Source: Candidatus Poribacteria bacterium
GTDB lineage: Bacteria; Poribacteria; WGA-4E; WGA-3G
NCBI GenBank assembly: GCA_028824125.1
Contig: JAPPES010000151.1
Location: 48,663-112,662 of the forward strand
Direction: 5' to 3'
DNA: 64,000 nt
The notes under the pieces are model-generated. The model saw only the letters and a list, made by a program, of their open reading frames with translations. It did no database searches and had not been told where the DNA came from. Both the position numbers and the translations under genes were made by a program. Positions 28,575 to 37,671 of the stretch are shown piece after piece; the stretch's first letter is position 1; the number at the start of each line of letters is the position of its first letter.

Positions 28575-29879
28575 ATGCAAAACACAAAAGTTCAGGCAGT
28601 CTCATGGAATATCACCAGATTATGCAATCTGAAATGTACGCACTGCTATCTTCCCGCGGGGTTTGTAGACACAGACGAATTCCCACAAGGGTATCACAGG
28701 GATACAGAGCTAAACCAATCAGAGTGCTTTCGTGTCATTGATGAAATAGCCGAAATCAATCCGCATATTCTGCTGATACTTACGGGTGGCGAACCGTTGT
28801 TGCGTCCCGATATTCTGGAGATTTCAAAATACGCTTCAGATACTGGATTCCTTGTTGTGATGGGAACAAACGGTGTCCTACTGAACAATGAAGTGGTTGA
28901 AAAGATGCAACAGCACGGCGTTACTGGTGCAGGTATTAGTCTTGATTCTATCCAACCGACAAATCACGACAAATTTCGGGGCATGGAAGGTGCGTGGAAA
29001 GCAACAATGAACGGTGTTGAAGCACTCAAACGCGCACAACTTGACTTCCTTGTCCAAACCTCTGTGACGCAGTGGAATTACGATGAAATCCCTGAGATTG
29101 TGGAATATGCTTATCAGTTAGGTGCAAAGGTGCTAAACCTCTATTTTCTCGTACGAACAGGTAGGGGCAAGACGGTAATGGACATCACACCTGCACAATA
29201 TGAAAAGATGCTTGAGACAATGTTTCAACTGCAGGCAAAGTATAGCGGAAAAATGCTCATCGCGGCGAAATGCGCGCCGCACTACAAACGCGTTATCTAC
29301 GAACAACAGTCCGATTCAGCCTTCCTTCAAGGCTATCCGAGTGGCACTTGCCCTTGTGGTATCTATTATTGTCGCATCAGTCCAGAAGGCGAGCTTACAC
29401 CGTGTCCGTATCTACCTGTTAGCGTTGGCAATCTCAAAAATGAGAGTTTTGTCAAACTGTGGAATGAATCGGAAACTTTTCATGACTTGCGAAATCGGGA
29501 TCTGCTGCAAGGCAAGTGTGGCGCATGCGAATTCAGAGAGGTATGCGGCGGATGTAGAGCACGTGCTTATGCCACGACTGGCAACTACCTCGCAGCAGAT
29601 GAATCTTGTGAATACCAACCCGGACAACAGGGACAACAACCTGTTCAACTTGAAAAACGGACTGCCTTTGCAACTGAACCCGATTATGATTTAAAATGGA
29701 ATGAGGCGGCGGAAAAAAGATTGAAACGTGTCCCCTCATTTGCGCGCGGCATGGTTATCAAAAGCGTTGAAAAATACGCGCGTGAACACGGTTATCGTGA
29801 AATAACGCCTGAACTTATGAAAGCGGTCAAAAAACGGTTTGATAAAACAGGCATCCCTTCTTTTCGACCGCGGCGATAG
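28575..29879 (+). CDS. Radical SAM/SPASM protein (NirJ/AhbD-like) fused to C-terminal PCP_red-like domain
   Basis: CNLKCTHC, LTGGEPLLRPDI, SPASM-like CPCGIYYCRISPEGELTPCPY...CGACEFREVCGGCRARA; LKWNEAAEKRLKRVPSFARGMVIKSVEKYAREHGYREITPELMKAVKKRF. Confidence 0.9.
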   Translation: MQNTKVQAVSWNITRLCNLKCTHCYLPAGFVDTDEFPQGYHRDTELNQSECFRVIDEIAEINPHILLILTGGEPLLRPDILEISKYASDTGFLVVMGTNGVLLNNEVVEKMQQHGVTGAGISLDSIQPTNHDKFRGMEGAWKATMNGVEALKRAQLDFLVQTSVTQWNYDEIPEIVEYAYQLGAKVLNLYFLVRTGRGKTVMDITPAQYEKMLETMFQLQAKYSGKMLIAAKCAPHYKRVIYEQQSDSAFLQGYPSGTCPCGIYYCRISPEGELTPCPYLPVSVGNLKNESFVKLWNESETFHDLRNRDLLQGKCGACEFREVCGGCRARAYATTGNYLAADESCEYQPGQQGQQPVQLEKRTAFATEPDYDLKWNEAAEKRLKRVPSFARGMVIKSVEKYAREHGYREITPELMKAVKKRFDKTGIPSFRPRR

Positions 29880-29936
29880 AAATTTGGTGACATTAAAAGG
29901 TTTTTAAATTCAAAAGCATTTCTTTGGATTAGCAGC

Positions 29937-29972
29937 GTTTGTAGTCGCGCAATTTATTGCGCCTCTTACATT
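29937..29972 (+). repeat. Dispersed repeat family A, copy 3
   Basis: gtttgtagtcgcgcaatttattgcgcctcttacatt. Confidence 0.95.
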
Positions 29973-29996
29973 TTGCTTACAGAAGAGGAAACTGGT

Positions 29997-30716
29997 ATGC
30001 TAACAACAAAACAGGTGGAATCTTTTCAAGAAAACGGATACCTTATCCTTGAAAACTTGATAGATTCAGATGTAATTGATGGATGGCGTGAACAGATTTG
30101 GAAACATTTCAATTCCAGCTTAGAAACACCAGAAACATGGCCCGACAATTATGTGGTAGAAAACTTCGGTTTTTCGCCAAATTTCGGACAACTGCCTGCT
30201 ATGCAAGCGATTATTGAGCAGCTCGGCGGCGGTCAGTTTGCAGGTGGCGGTGGCTCACCCCTTGTGAAATGGCCTAATCCGGATGGGGAATGGTCAATGC
30301 CCGGGAGCGGACACATTGATGCCTACGGCCCTGGCGGCTGGAGTCCGTTTATGATGGGTGCCACAACTTACCTATATGATGTTGAACCAGGCGGCGGTGC
30401 ATTCGTCTTTTGGCCCAAAAGCCATCGGACAACGCACGAGTACTTTCTCAAATATCCTAAACAGGTTGATGGGAGTTTTAGAGATATTGAAGGGTGGGGA
30501 TGGCATACATTTTCAGATTTATCACCAGAGGGTCCGCGTGAGTTTATCGCATCTGCGGGAGATGTTGTGTTATGGCACGCATACTTGTGTCATACAGGTT
30601 CTGGCAATATCAGGAATGTCCCACGAGTTGGCATATTTGCCCGTTATCATCATAAACGGCGCGAAGAGATTAGATACGAAATTCCAGAAGACCTTTGGAA
30701 ATACTGGACAATATAA
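29997..30716 (+). CDS. Phytanoyl-CoA dioxygenase (PhyH) family protein
   Basis: FQENGYLILENLIDSDVIDGWREQ, SGHIDAYGPGG...WHAYLCHTGSGNIRNVPRVGIFARYH (H-x-D...H). ATG 29997 after GAGGAA. Confidence 0.87.
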   Translation: MLTTKQVESFQENGYLILENLIDSDVIDGWREQIWKHFNSSLETPETWPDNYVVENFGFSPNFGQLPAMQAIIEQLGGGQFAGGGGSPLVKWPNPDGEWSMPGSGHIDAYGPGGWSPFMMGATTYLYDVEPGGGAFVFWPKSHRTTHEYFLKYPKQVDGSFRDIEGWGWHTFSDLSPEGPREFIASAGDVVLWHAYLCHTGSGNIRNVPRVGIFARYHHKRREEIRYEIPEDLWKYWTI

Positions 30717-30725
30717 GGAGGAAAC

Positions 30726-31139
30726 ATGAGCGAGCAAATTAACGTTCAAGAACGGCTCACGAGTGTTGAAGACCGCTTAGAACGTCTGGAAAGTCTACTT
30801 ACCAGCATCAATGAGAAGTTAGAGCAAACACCGCAAAACAGTGTTGCAGAATCTGAAAGCACAGAAAAGTTTCAAGAGTGGGTAACAGACTATGTCTCAA
30901 TGCGGTTACAGCAACTTGTACCAGAGACATGTGATCATCCTGCTGAAGCAGCTGTGCTGGACGGGCCTTTTCTTGACAACACCAATGTCCCTTGCACGGA
31001 AGAGGTAGTGCATCGTGTCAAACGCATTCCGATCCCATTTGTGCGAGAGATGGTTGTGCAACGTGTGGCAGAGAATGCGCGTTCCGCTCAAGTAGAACGT
31101 GTGGATATTGAATTCTTTGAAAAAGCAGCCACGTTCTGA
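30726..31139 (+). CDS. Coiled-coil protein with C-terminal PCP_red-like domain
   Basis: VQERLTSVEDRLERLESLLTSINEKLEQ; CTEEVVHRVKRIPIPFVREMVVQRVAENARSAQVERVDIEFFEKA. Confidence 0.75.
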   Translation: MSEQINVQERLTSVEDRLERLESLLTSINEKLEQTPQNSVAESESTEKFQEWVTDYVSMRLQQLVPETCDHPAEAAVLDGPFLDNTNVPCTEEVVHRVKRIPIPFVREMVVQRVAENARSAQVERVDIEFFEKAATF

Positions 31140-31221
31140 CAATGTAAAGCCACAGAGGAGTTCCCTCTGCCCGATTTTGATTGGAAGGACTTCTTGAAGG
31201 CTCCTGGGTTATAATGGATCC

Positions 31222-31257
31222 GTTTGTAGTCGCGCAATTTATTGCGCCTCTTACATT
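31222..31257 (+). repeat. Dispersed repeat family A, copy 4
   Basis: gtttgtagtcgcgcaatttattgcgcctcttacatt. Confidence 0.95.
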
Positions 31258-31392
31258 CTGATCCGTGTTTGAATAGCAACGTGGGGTAAAACTGACCAAT
31301 AATTGTAAACTTTTCTCTAACCATATTATAGTGAAATACAAAATATATGCACACTTTTGGTCCGTGGAACCTAAACCGACAGACTGGACTGT

Positions 31393-31452
31393 GCTGTAGC
31401 ACAAACTTTTAGTTTGTGCAGTAGTGTACGCAAACTAAAAGTTTGCGCTACA
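31393..31452. repeat. Nested palindrome family C (GTAGCACAAACTNTTAGTTTGTGC)
   Basis: tgtagcacaaacttttagtttgtgcagtagtgtacgcaaactaaaagtttgcgctaca; each half self-complementary and the halves complementary to each other. Confidence 0.85.
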
Positions 31453-31496
31453 ATTGTGTGCAAGTAATTATAGATTTTACTATAATGGAGGCACGC

Positions 31497-32069
31497 ATGT
31501 CATCTCTTAGCGCACGAACACTCTATACACCAGAAGAATATCTTTTTATGGAACGCAAGGCGGCGCTCAAAAGCGAATATCTCAGCGGAGAGATACTCGC
31601 GATGTCAGGTGCAAGTCTTGCACATACACGCATCACATTGGACATAGCCATTGAACTTGACAACCAATTGAAAGGAAAAGAATGTGAAGTTGTTACTAAC
31701 GATTTGCGTGTGAAGACCAGCCCGATGGTTGCCTATTTCTATCCAGATGTAGTCATTTTCTGCGGTGAACCCGAACTTGAGGACGACACCTTTGACACAC
31801 TCCTCAACCCAGTCGTTATCATAGAGGTGCTTTCACCCTCAACCGAAGTTTATGACAGAGGCGAAAAATTTGAATACTATCAACAGATACCATCCTTAAA
31901 AGAATATATCCTCGTTTCACAAGACAAAGTCGACGTTGAACACTATCACCTTCAAGGGACACAGTGGAATTTAAAAGAGTTTTACGCTCTCCAGGATACG
32001 CTAACGCTTTCTTCCATCGGATGCAAACTACCTTTACGCGACATCTATACACGCGTTGATTTTGATTAA
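31497..32069 (+). CDS. Uma2 family (DUF820) endonuclease-like protein
   Basis: YTPEEYLFMERKAALKSEYLSGEILAMSGAS, YFYPDVVIFC, VVIIEVLSPSTEVYDRGEKFEYYQQIPSLKEYILVSQ. ATG 31497 after GGAGG. Confidence 0.93.
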   Translation: MSSLSARTLYTPEEYLFMERKAALKSEYLSGEILAMSGASLAHTRITLDIAIELDNQLKGKECEVVTNDLRVKTSPMVAYFYPDVVIFCGEPELEDDTFDTLLNPVVIIEVLSPSTEVYDRGEKFEYYQQIPSLKEYILVSQDKVDVEHYHLQGTQWNLKEFYALQDTLTLSSIGCKLPLRDIYTRVDFD

Positions 32070-32100
32070 CAGTTCGTATTCCATTTAATAAGGACAAATC

Positions 32101-32475
32101 ATGGATTGGGTATTTAACACATTCTCAGAATACCTTGAAAACGACTTCAAAAAGCGGATCGGCAATCCGAATCCCTCTGTCGCTGACTTGTGGAATGCGT
32201 TTCAGGTGCTATTTCCTGCAACTTCCGCGCAGCTGTTGGTGCAGGAACCTGTGGGGAACACCGTACGGTTCAAACCGCTTGCTTTCTACTATGCAGACGA
32301 AATGGGACCATTGATTGACGCACCTTTGGATTATCTTAAACAGAATTTTGGCGGCGGTAAGTTTAAAATCAACTTCTATCACGGCATGCAGTTCATCGCA
32401 ACAATTAATTTCAAACCAGAAGGCCCAGAAATATGGCGAGATTTACCAGAAATGGAGGCTATAGGTCCCTCATGA
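32101..32475 (+). CDS. Uncharacterised protein
   Basis: 124-aa ORF, ATGA overlap with downstream gene. Confidence 0.6.
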   Translation: MDWVFNTFSEYLENDFKKRIGNPNPSVADLWNAFQVLFPATSAQLLVQEPVGNTVRFKPLAFYYADEMGPLIDAPLDYLKQNFGGGKFKINFYHGMQFIATINFKPEGPEIWRDLPEMEAIGPS

Positions 32476-32900
32476 ATCAACAAGAGTACGGGGAATGTCC
32501 GAAGTGTGGCAATGTGAACGTCCAGCAGTTAGACGGAAATTCATGGTTCTGTTTGGATTGTGATTGGGATACTCTTAAAACAATTCCCACAGAAAATGAC
32601 GGATTACTTGCATCCTTACGTCATGGTGATATACACTCTCGACGCATTGCAGCACAATCCTTAATTAATATCGGTGATATAGAACGACATCTTGCTACCC
32701 CTTCAGATACCGAAGCACTGCTGGCAGCACTTGATGATGAGGATGCGGATGTCCGTTATTTCGTAGCAGTAGCTCTCGGCAAACTGGAAGCAAAACATAG
32801 CCTCAACAAACTTAAACAGCTGGCACAAAATGATACCTCCGCACTTGTGCGGGAAGGCGCGCAAACTGCAGTAGAACACATAGAATCGCTTTCGGATTAA
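32472..32900 (+). CDS. Zinc-ribbon plus HEAT-repeat protein
   Basis: CPKCGNVNVQQLDGNSWFCLDCDWD; LLAALDDEDADVRYFVAVALGKL. ATG 32472 overlaps upstream stop. Confidence 0.75.
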   Translation: MNQQEYGECPKCGNVNVQQLDGNSWFCLDCDWDTLKTIPTENDGLLASLRHGDIHSRRIAAQSLINIGDIERHLATPSDTEALLAALDDEDADVRYFVAVALGKLEAKHSLNKLKQLAQNDTSALVREGAQTAVEHIESLSD

Positions 32901-32913
32901 GGAGACCGCTAAA

Positions 32914-33981
32914 ATGGATAGAATTAAAATCGGCTATATCGGATGCGGGTTTATGGCACAAAAGGTGCATATTCCGAATTTTGCAAGTATTCCGGAATGT
33001 GAGATTGTCGGACTCGCAGAGGTGCGTTCTGAACTCGGCAAAAAAGTGCAACAGCGATTCAGCATTCCGCATCTCTATCAACACCATACTGAACTGGCAC
33101 AAAACACCGATATTGAAGCGGTCGCAGTATCCGCTGATTTCGCTTTACAGGGTGAGATCGCAAAAGATCTCTTGCGTGCCGGAAAACACGTCTTCATGGA
33201 AAAACCGATGGCTGTTTCAGTTGAACAAGCACAAGCAATCGTAGATGCCTCACAAGAATCTGGCAAAAAATTGATGGTCGGCTACATGAAACGCTATGAT
33301 GCTGGCAACGAGATTGTTAAAGAGAAGATCGCACAATTCCGTGAAACTGGTGAACTTGGACGTTTGACGTATGCCCGTAATCACGCCTTTGGCGGCGATT
33401 GGGTATGCAATCTTGATACACCGATGGACGGCACAGACGAACCCAAACCCAGCGCACCACAAAAATTCCCCGATTGGCTTCCAGAAAAATGGTGGGGCGG
33501 ATACATCGGATACCTTCAGCAGTATACACACAACATCAATCTAATGCGATGGTTTCTTGATGCTGGTGATAACGTTACCGTTAAAGCCGTTGATTTGAAT
33601 GAAAACGGATATACTGGCGTTGTTATTTTTGATATGAATGGTACACGCGTGACTCTGGAAACTGGACATGTTTCTCACTACCGTTGGGATGAGCATTCAC
33701 AAATTTATTTTCAGCACGGCTGGATTCACACCTGGGCACCGCCGCTGTTGCTAAAAAACACACCTGCAGAGGTTGAAATCTACCGCGCAGGTGAAGAACA
33801 GGAAATTACACAACCAATTCCGAGACCTTCATGGACGTGGGCATATCACAGAGAAGCAGAATATTTTATCAAAAACCTGCGTAATCCTGAACCGTTCCGT
33901 TCCTCTGCCGAAGATACACTAACGGATGTGCGGCTTTTTGAAGACATCTACCGCATCTTTGTCGCACAGCAAGAGAGCTAA
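32914..33981 (+). CDS. Gfo/Idh/MocA family oxidoreductase
   Basis: IGYIGCGFMAQKVHIPNFASIPE; GKHVFMEKPMAVSVEQAQAIV. Confidence 0.93.
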   Translation: MDRIKIGYIGCGFMAQKVHIPNFASIPECEIVGLAEVRSELGKKVQQRFSIPHLYQHHTELAQNTDIEAVAVSADFALQGEIAKDLLRAGKHVFMEKPMAVSVEQAQAIVDASQESGKKLMVGYMKRYDAGNEIVKEKIAQFRETGELGRLTYARNHAFGGDWVCNLDTPMDGTDEPKPSAPQKFPDWLPEKWWGGYIGYLQQYTHNINLMRWFLDAGDNVTVKAVDLNENGYTGVVIFDMNGTRVTLETGHVSHYRWDEHSQIYFQHGWIHTWAPPLLLKNTPAEVEIYRAGEEQEITQPIPRPSWTWAYHREAEYFIKNLRNPEPFRSSAEDTLTDVRLFEDIYRIFVAQQES

Positions 33982-34100
33982 ATATTTTTTCTTAGTCGTA
34001 AAAAAACTTTGTATTCTGGCTTTGCAACATATATACTATACTCAAATCTTGCTCTGCAAAATTAGCATTATACCATTTCTGATAATCTCTCTCTTATGTA

Positions 34101-34121
34101 GCACAAACTGTTAGTTTGTGC
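34101..34121. repeat. Hairpin family C
   Basis: GCACAAACT-GTT-AGTTTGTGC perfect 9-bp stem. Confidence 0.85.
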
Positions 34122-34217
34122 CTTCCAACACGCAATTCATGAAATTCAGTGATGAGAAATTATTTTTTAGAAATGGTATTAGATTACAGTGAAGTGCGCT
34201 TCGGAGGCATTCCTATA

Positions 34218-34754
34218 ATGAAACTCAAAATATTGCTATGTCTATTCCTTATCGTGATTATATCACCGACGGCGATGACTCAAAACGATTCTGCAGATCA
34301 AGAAACGCGCCTGACCCGTATTGAAGTGACTTTGGAGCAAATGAACCACCGCATTAGCAGTATAGAAAGCGATGTAAATAGAATAGATGGTCGTTTAGAT
34401 ACGCTCATCATATCGGTTGTTGGTTTGCTCGCTGCGTCATTTATCTCTATCTTCGTTTTAATCCTTCAAATTAAAACACGACTCAGTGAAATGAATCTGA
34501 AATTCGAAACACAACTCAGTAAAATGAATTTAAAATTCGAAACACAACTCATTGAGATGAACGCGAAATTCGGTTTGCTACAGAAGGATGTTAGCATTTT
34601 AAACGAGAAAGTTGATGGGATTGAGAAACGGATTGATGGAATTGAAGAACGCGTTGATGGGTTTGAACGTCGAATTGGTGCGCAACTCAACCAAATTCAG
34701 AAGGCACTTGCCAAACAATTGGGCATGGAACTTGATGATGAAACGCTAACTTGA
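34218..34754 (+). CDS. Signal-peptide/TM coiled-coil protein
   Basis: MKLKILLCLFLIVIISPTAM; tandem LSEMNLKFETQ/LSKMNLKFETQ and DGIEKRI/DGIEERV repeats. Confidence 0.65.
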   Translation: MKLKILLCLFLIVIISPTAMTQNDSADQETRLTRIEVTLEQMNHRISSIESDVNRIDGRLDTLIISVVGLLAASFISIFVLILQIKTRLSEMNLKFETQLSKMNLKFETQLIEMNAKFGLLQKDVSILNEKVDGIEKRIDGIEERVDGFERRIGAQLNQIQKALAKQLGMELDDETLT

Positions 34755-34820
34755 TGGTGTTTTATAGTAAAACCATAATTATTTACACATTACGAATCAA
34801 CGTTAAATGCGCTTGGCAGA

Positions 34821-34974
34821 ATACGCCAAATCAACGGTATGAATCATGGAGCATGCCATACGGGGAGCGCCTAAATGGCATTCATACCCGGGGAACGCCT
34901 ACAGGCGTTCATACCGTTGATTTCTTGATTTGGCGCATGCTGCTTTAGGCATTCCCCGTGTGGTATTCTGCATG
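34821..34974. repeat. Composite imperfect inverted repeat family D
   Basis: catggagcatgccatacggggagcgcctaaa (34845-34875) pairs imperfectly with tttaggcattccccgtgtggtattctgcatg (34944-34974); nested cgccaaatcaacggtatgaat / gttcataccgttgattt...tttggcg. Confidence 0.75.
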
Positions 34975-34981
34975 GTTTAGC

Positions 34982-35046
34982 GGGTTCGGTTTCCTAACCG
35001 AACAGGTGTTGTTCAGTCTCGTAGATGTGGTTAGGAAACCGAACCC
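34982..35046. repeat. Hairpin family B inverted pair
   Basis: GGGTTCGGTTTCCTAACC (34982-34999) and GGTTAGGAAACCGAACCC (35029-35046), 18-bp perfect inverted pair; inner GTTCGGTT-TCCT-AACCGAAC. Confidence 0.9.
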
Positions 35047-35238
35047 TAACACTCAAGACCTAACTCTGAGTCCAGTTCATTAACTGAAAATTCCTAAGAC
35101 TAAATAGCCCTGACGGAATGCGCTTTTTTGTTTGATTTTCGGTTGTTTTTTATGGTATGATACTGTTATTGATTGCTTTTAGTAATGTAGTAAAAAGCAT
35201 AATCTTGATTCTGAATGCTTAGTATTGAGGGGACACCC

Positions 35239-35577
35239 ATGGTGAATAACACATCGATACCTCGCGAAGACCATTGGAGCCGTCCAGTGGCTATGGCACC
35301 CAACGGGCAATGGCTCTCTCTACGGGAAGTGGTAGAAGAGGAACCTGCACGGTTTTCGTTCGCTCAATTGACTCCCGAACAACAGTCAGAGTTGGTCGCG
35401 GAACGTATTCGACAACGCCCCAAATATGATATGGGTATTCTCGGCCTGGGGGTCCTGGACAAAAAACGCGCTATTAACGAAGTACAAGCCGGAACGCCTA
35501 TAGGATGCACTCTAATTGAGGTCGAGCGGCGAATGATTGAACGTTTGATCGAACGTGCTAATGAAAGAGAGTTATAA
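35239..35577 (+). CDS. Uncharacterised protein
   Basis: Open frame with GAGGGGACACCC before ATG 35239. Confidence 0.5.
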   Translation: MVNNTSIPREDHWSRPVAMAPNGQWLSLREVVEEEPARFSFAQLTPEQQSELVAERIRQRPKYDMGILGLGVLDKKRAINEVQAGTPIGCTLIEVERRMIERLIERANEREL

Positions 35578-35744
35578 CACCAGAAAATGAGAACGCCATC
35601 CTGCTAAAAAACGACGCACTGACTTGAAAATCCTTGCTATTGATTCCAGTTACGATCAGATCACAAAAGCCTCCTACAACTATCGAAATCGGCATGTTTA
35701 TCCCTATTTATGGTAAATTATTGAATTAATTCTACACATTGGTA

Positions 35745-35770
35745 TAGGCGAGGTTAGGAAACCTCGCCTA
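35745..35770. repeat. Hairpin family B
   Basis: TAGGCGAGGTT-AGGA-AACCTCGCCTA perfect 11-bp stem. Confidence 0.92.
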
Positions 35771-35855
35771 CCGTGGGATGTCGGTGTATAATTATTTGTA
35801 TTTTTCACCATAATAGTATCAATTTAGTGGGAGTATGTCATAAGAGGTACAAATT

Positions 35856-36140
35856 ATGAATAACAATACAACAGTTGTCTTCTTCTTTGAATGTCAAGGT
35901 TTTATCAAAATCGCATCAAGTAAGTATTATACTGACTTTGTCTCCTATATAACAGGACAAGTGAAATGGGGAAACCCATTTGATGTGAAATATCTCGGAT
36001 ATATACCTTTTGATAATGAAGCAGATGCAAAAGAACAAAAACAGCTGCTTAAGACACGTTTTAAGCGTTTGTGGCATAGAAATGATTGGTATCACGAAGA
36101 TCCTGAATTGCACAAATATATTCAGAAACATGTCCGCTAA
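35856..36140 (+). CDS. Small protein resembling T5orf172/Mug113-type GIY-YIG-like domains
   Basis: VVFFFECQGFIKIASSKYYTDFVSYITGQVKWGNPFDVKYLGYI...LKTRFKRLWHRNDWYH. Confidence 0.55.
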   Translation: MNNNTTVVFFFECQGFIKIASSKYYTDFVSYITGQVKWGNPFDVKYLGYIPFDNEADAKEQKQLLKTRFKRLWHRNDWYHEDPELHKYIQKHVR

Positions 36141-36148
36141 CCAACACC

Positions 36149-36167
36149 GAGGGGACTCTGTCCCCTC
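36149..36167 (+). terminator. GC-rich hairpin, possible terminator or palindromic repeat
   Basis: GAGGGGAC-TCT-GTCCCCTC followed by TTACTCC, just after the stop at 36140. Confidence 0.5.
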
Positions 36168-36358
36168 TTACTCCAAAGGTTTACTTTTATACTCTATAGT
36201 TTAGCAAATTCCGTGCCGATCCGAAAAAGACTGCACTGACGGGGTTCTCTATAGAATGTTCAGAAAGATCTTCACAAAATGGTGCATATTTTGTAATCCG
36301 AGGTGCCACTTATAACCTTTTATGGGAGAATATGGAATTTTTTATACACTCTGCAAAC

Positions 36359-36380
36359 GGTGCAATTAGGAAATCGCACC
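36359..36380. repeat. Hairpin family B (one mismatch)
   Basis: GGTGCAATT-AGGA-AATCGCACC, followed by taccgtgggg...gtgtataattatttt as at 35770-35815. Confidence 0.8.
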
Positions 36381-36498
36381 TACCGTGGGGTGGGAGTGTA
36401 TAATTATTTTCATACTTCACCATAGAAGCAAAAGGGTTTGAAATTATCCGGTGTCAAGGGAAATTTGCGCGCCATTATTTAAAGGTAAAAGAGAAACT

Positions 36499-37671
36499 AT
36501 GAAAAAAACAATATATAAAAAGATATGGGAATTGAAAACACTCACACTTATTGCGGCAATTGCCACCTTGACAGTCGGGTTATCTGCTTGTGAGCGGGTA
36601 CCCGAAATCATCCACCCCCCCACAGAAGATAAAAGTAACGAGATTTCTATCGGAGTTGTTTTGCCTTTGACAGGACACTTAGCTGCTGCAGGCAAACTCA
36701 TGAAACAAGGCTACGATCTCGCTCTCGATGAAATTAACATGGCACAACTCGGTAATACCCAATTCAAGTTTATTATTGAGGACGACACCAGTACCCCAGA
36801 GGGGGCAGTTGAGGATTTCAATAAACTGATTCACGAAGACGGTGTGTCTGTTATTATCGGACCCGCATCCTCAAGCGCAACGAAGGCGGCATTTCCGGTC
36901 GCACGAGACAACCAGATCGTGGCAATTAGTTCGACATCGGGTGCCCGTGGCCTGGGGGCAATCAGTGATTTTGTTTTTCGTATCCCGCTCACGACAGATG
37001 TTGTTGCGCCCAAAGGTGTCAAGGCAACGCATGCGAAACTCGGCTACCAACGAGTGGCTACGTTATATGACAAGACCGATGTCTTCTCCACGGATAGAGA
37101 CGCGGCATTGCAGGAAGCATTCACAGCAAACGAGATTAAGGTGCTCACCACGGAGACTTTCCAGAGTGGCGATATTGACTTCTCCGCACAATTAACACGG
37201 ATAAACACGGTGAATCCCGATGCTGTTTTTGTCTCCGCGTTGCCGCCGGAAAAACCGAGAATACTGATTCAAGCACACGAACTCGGTATATCCGTTCCTT
37301 TTATCGTGAGCTCATTAACGGATGTTGAGGTCCAAGCTGCGGGTGCCGCCGCCGAAGGTGCAATTACTTTTATCGGTTGGCTCCCCACAGACGACACACC
37401 CGGAAACCGAGCCTTCGTTCAGAATTATACCGATACTTTCGGCATGGAGCCAAATGCCTTTGCCACAGCATCGTACGCCACCGTCTATATTTTAGCAGAG
37501 GCAATTAAGAATGCGCACACAACCGATTCAACTGCAATTCGAGACGCGCTGGCAAATATCAAAGACTTTGACACAGTTTTCGGCAAGTTCTCTTTTAATG
37601 CCGATGGAGATGCCGTCTATGAACCGAAGGTGTTGATAGTCCAAGATGGCACATTGCAACCCTTTGAGTAA
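36499..37671 (+). CDS. Branched-chain amino acid-type ABC transporter substrate-binding lipoprotein (LivJ-like)
   Basis: Lipobox VGLSAC; ISIGVVLPLTGHLAAAGKLMKQGYDLALDEIN; VIIGPASSSATKAAFPVA. ATG 36499 preferred over 36451. Confidence 0.9.
   Translation: MKKTIYKKIWELKTLTLIAAIATLTVGLSACERVPEIIHPPTEDKSNEISIGVVLPLTGHLAAAGKLMKQGYDLALDEINMAQLGNTQFKFIIEDDTSTPEGAVEDFNKLIHEDGVSVIIGPASSSATKAAFPVARDNQIVAISSTSGARGLGAISDFVFRIPLTTDVVAPKGVKATHAKLGYQRVATLYDKTDVFSTDRDAALQEAFTANEIKVLTTETFQSGDIDFSAQLTRINTVNPDAVFVSALPPEKPRILIQAHELGISVPFIVSSLTDVEVQAAGAAAEGAITFIGWLPTDDTPGNRAFVQNYTDTFGMEPNAFATASYATVYILAEAIKNAHTTDSTAIRDALANIKDFDTVFGKFSFNADGDAVYEPKVLIVQDGTLQPFE

Noticed and set aside
4714-31257. Family A 36-bp repeats considered as a CRISPR array
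   Set aside because: Copies are kilobases apart with genes in between, no regular spacers and no cas genes.
36149-36167. Strong rho-independent terminator call
   Set aside because: Perfect stem but weak T-tract; kept only as a low-confidence terminator/palindrome.
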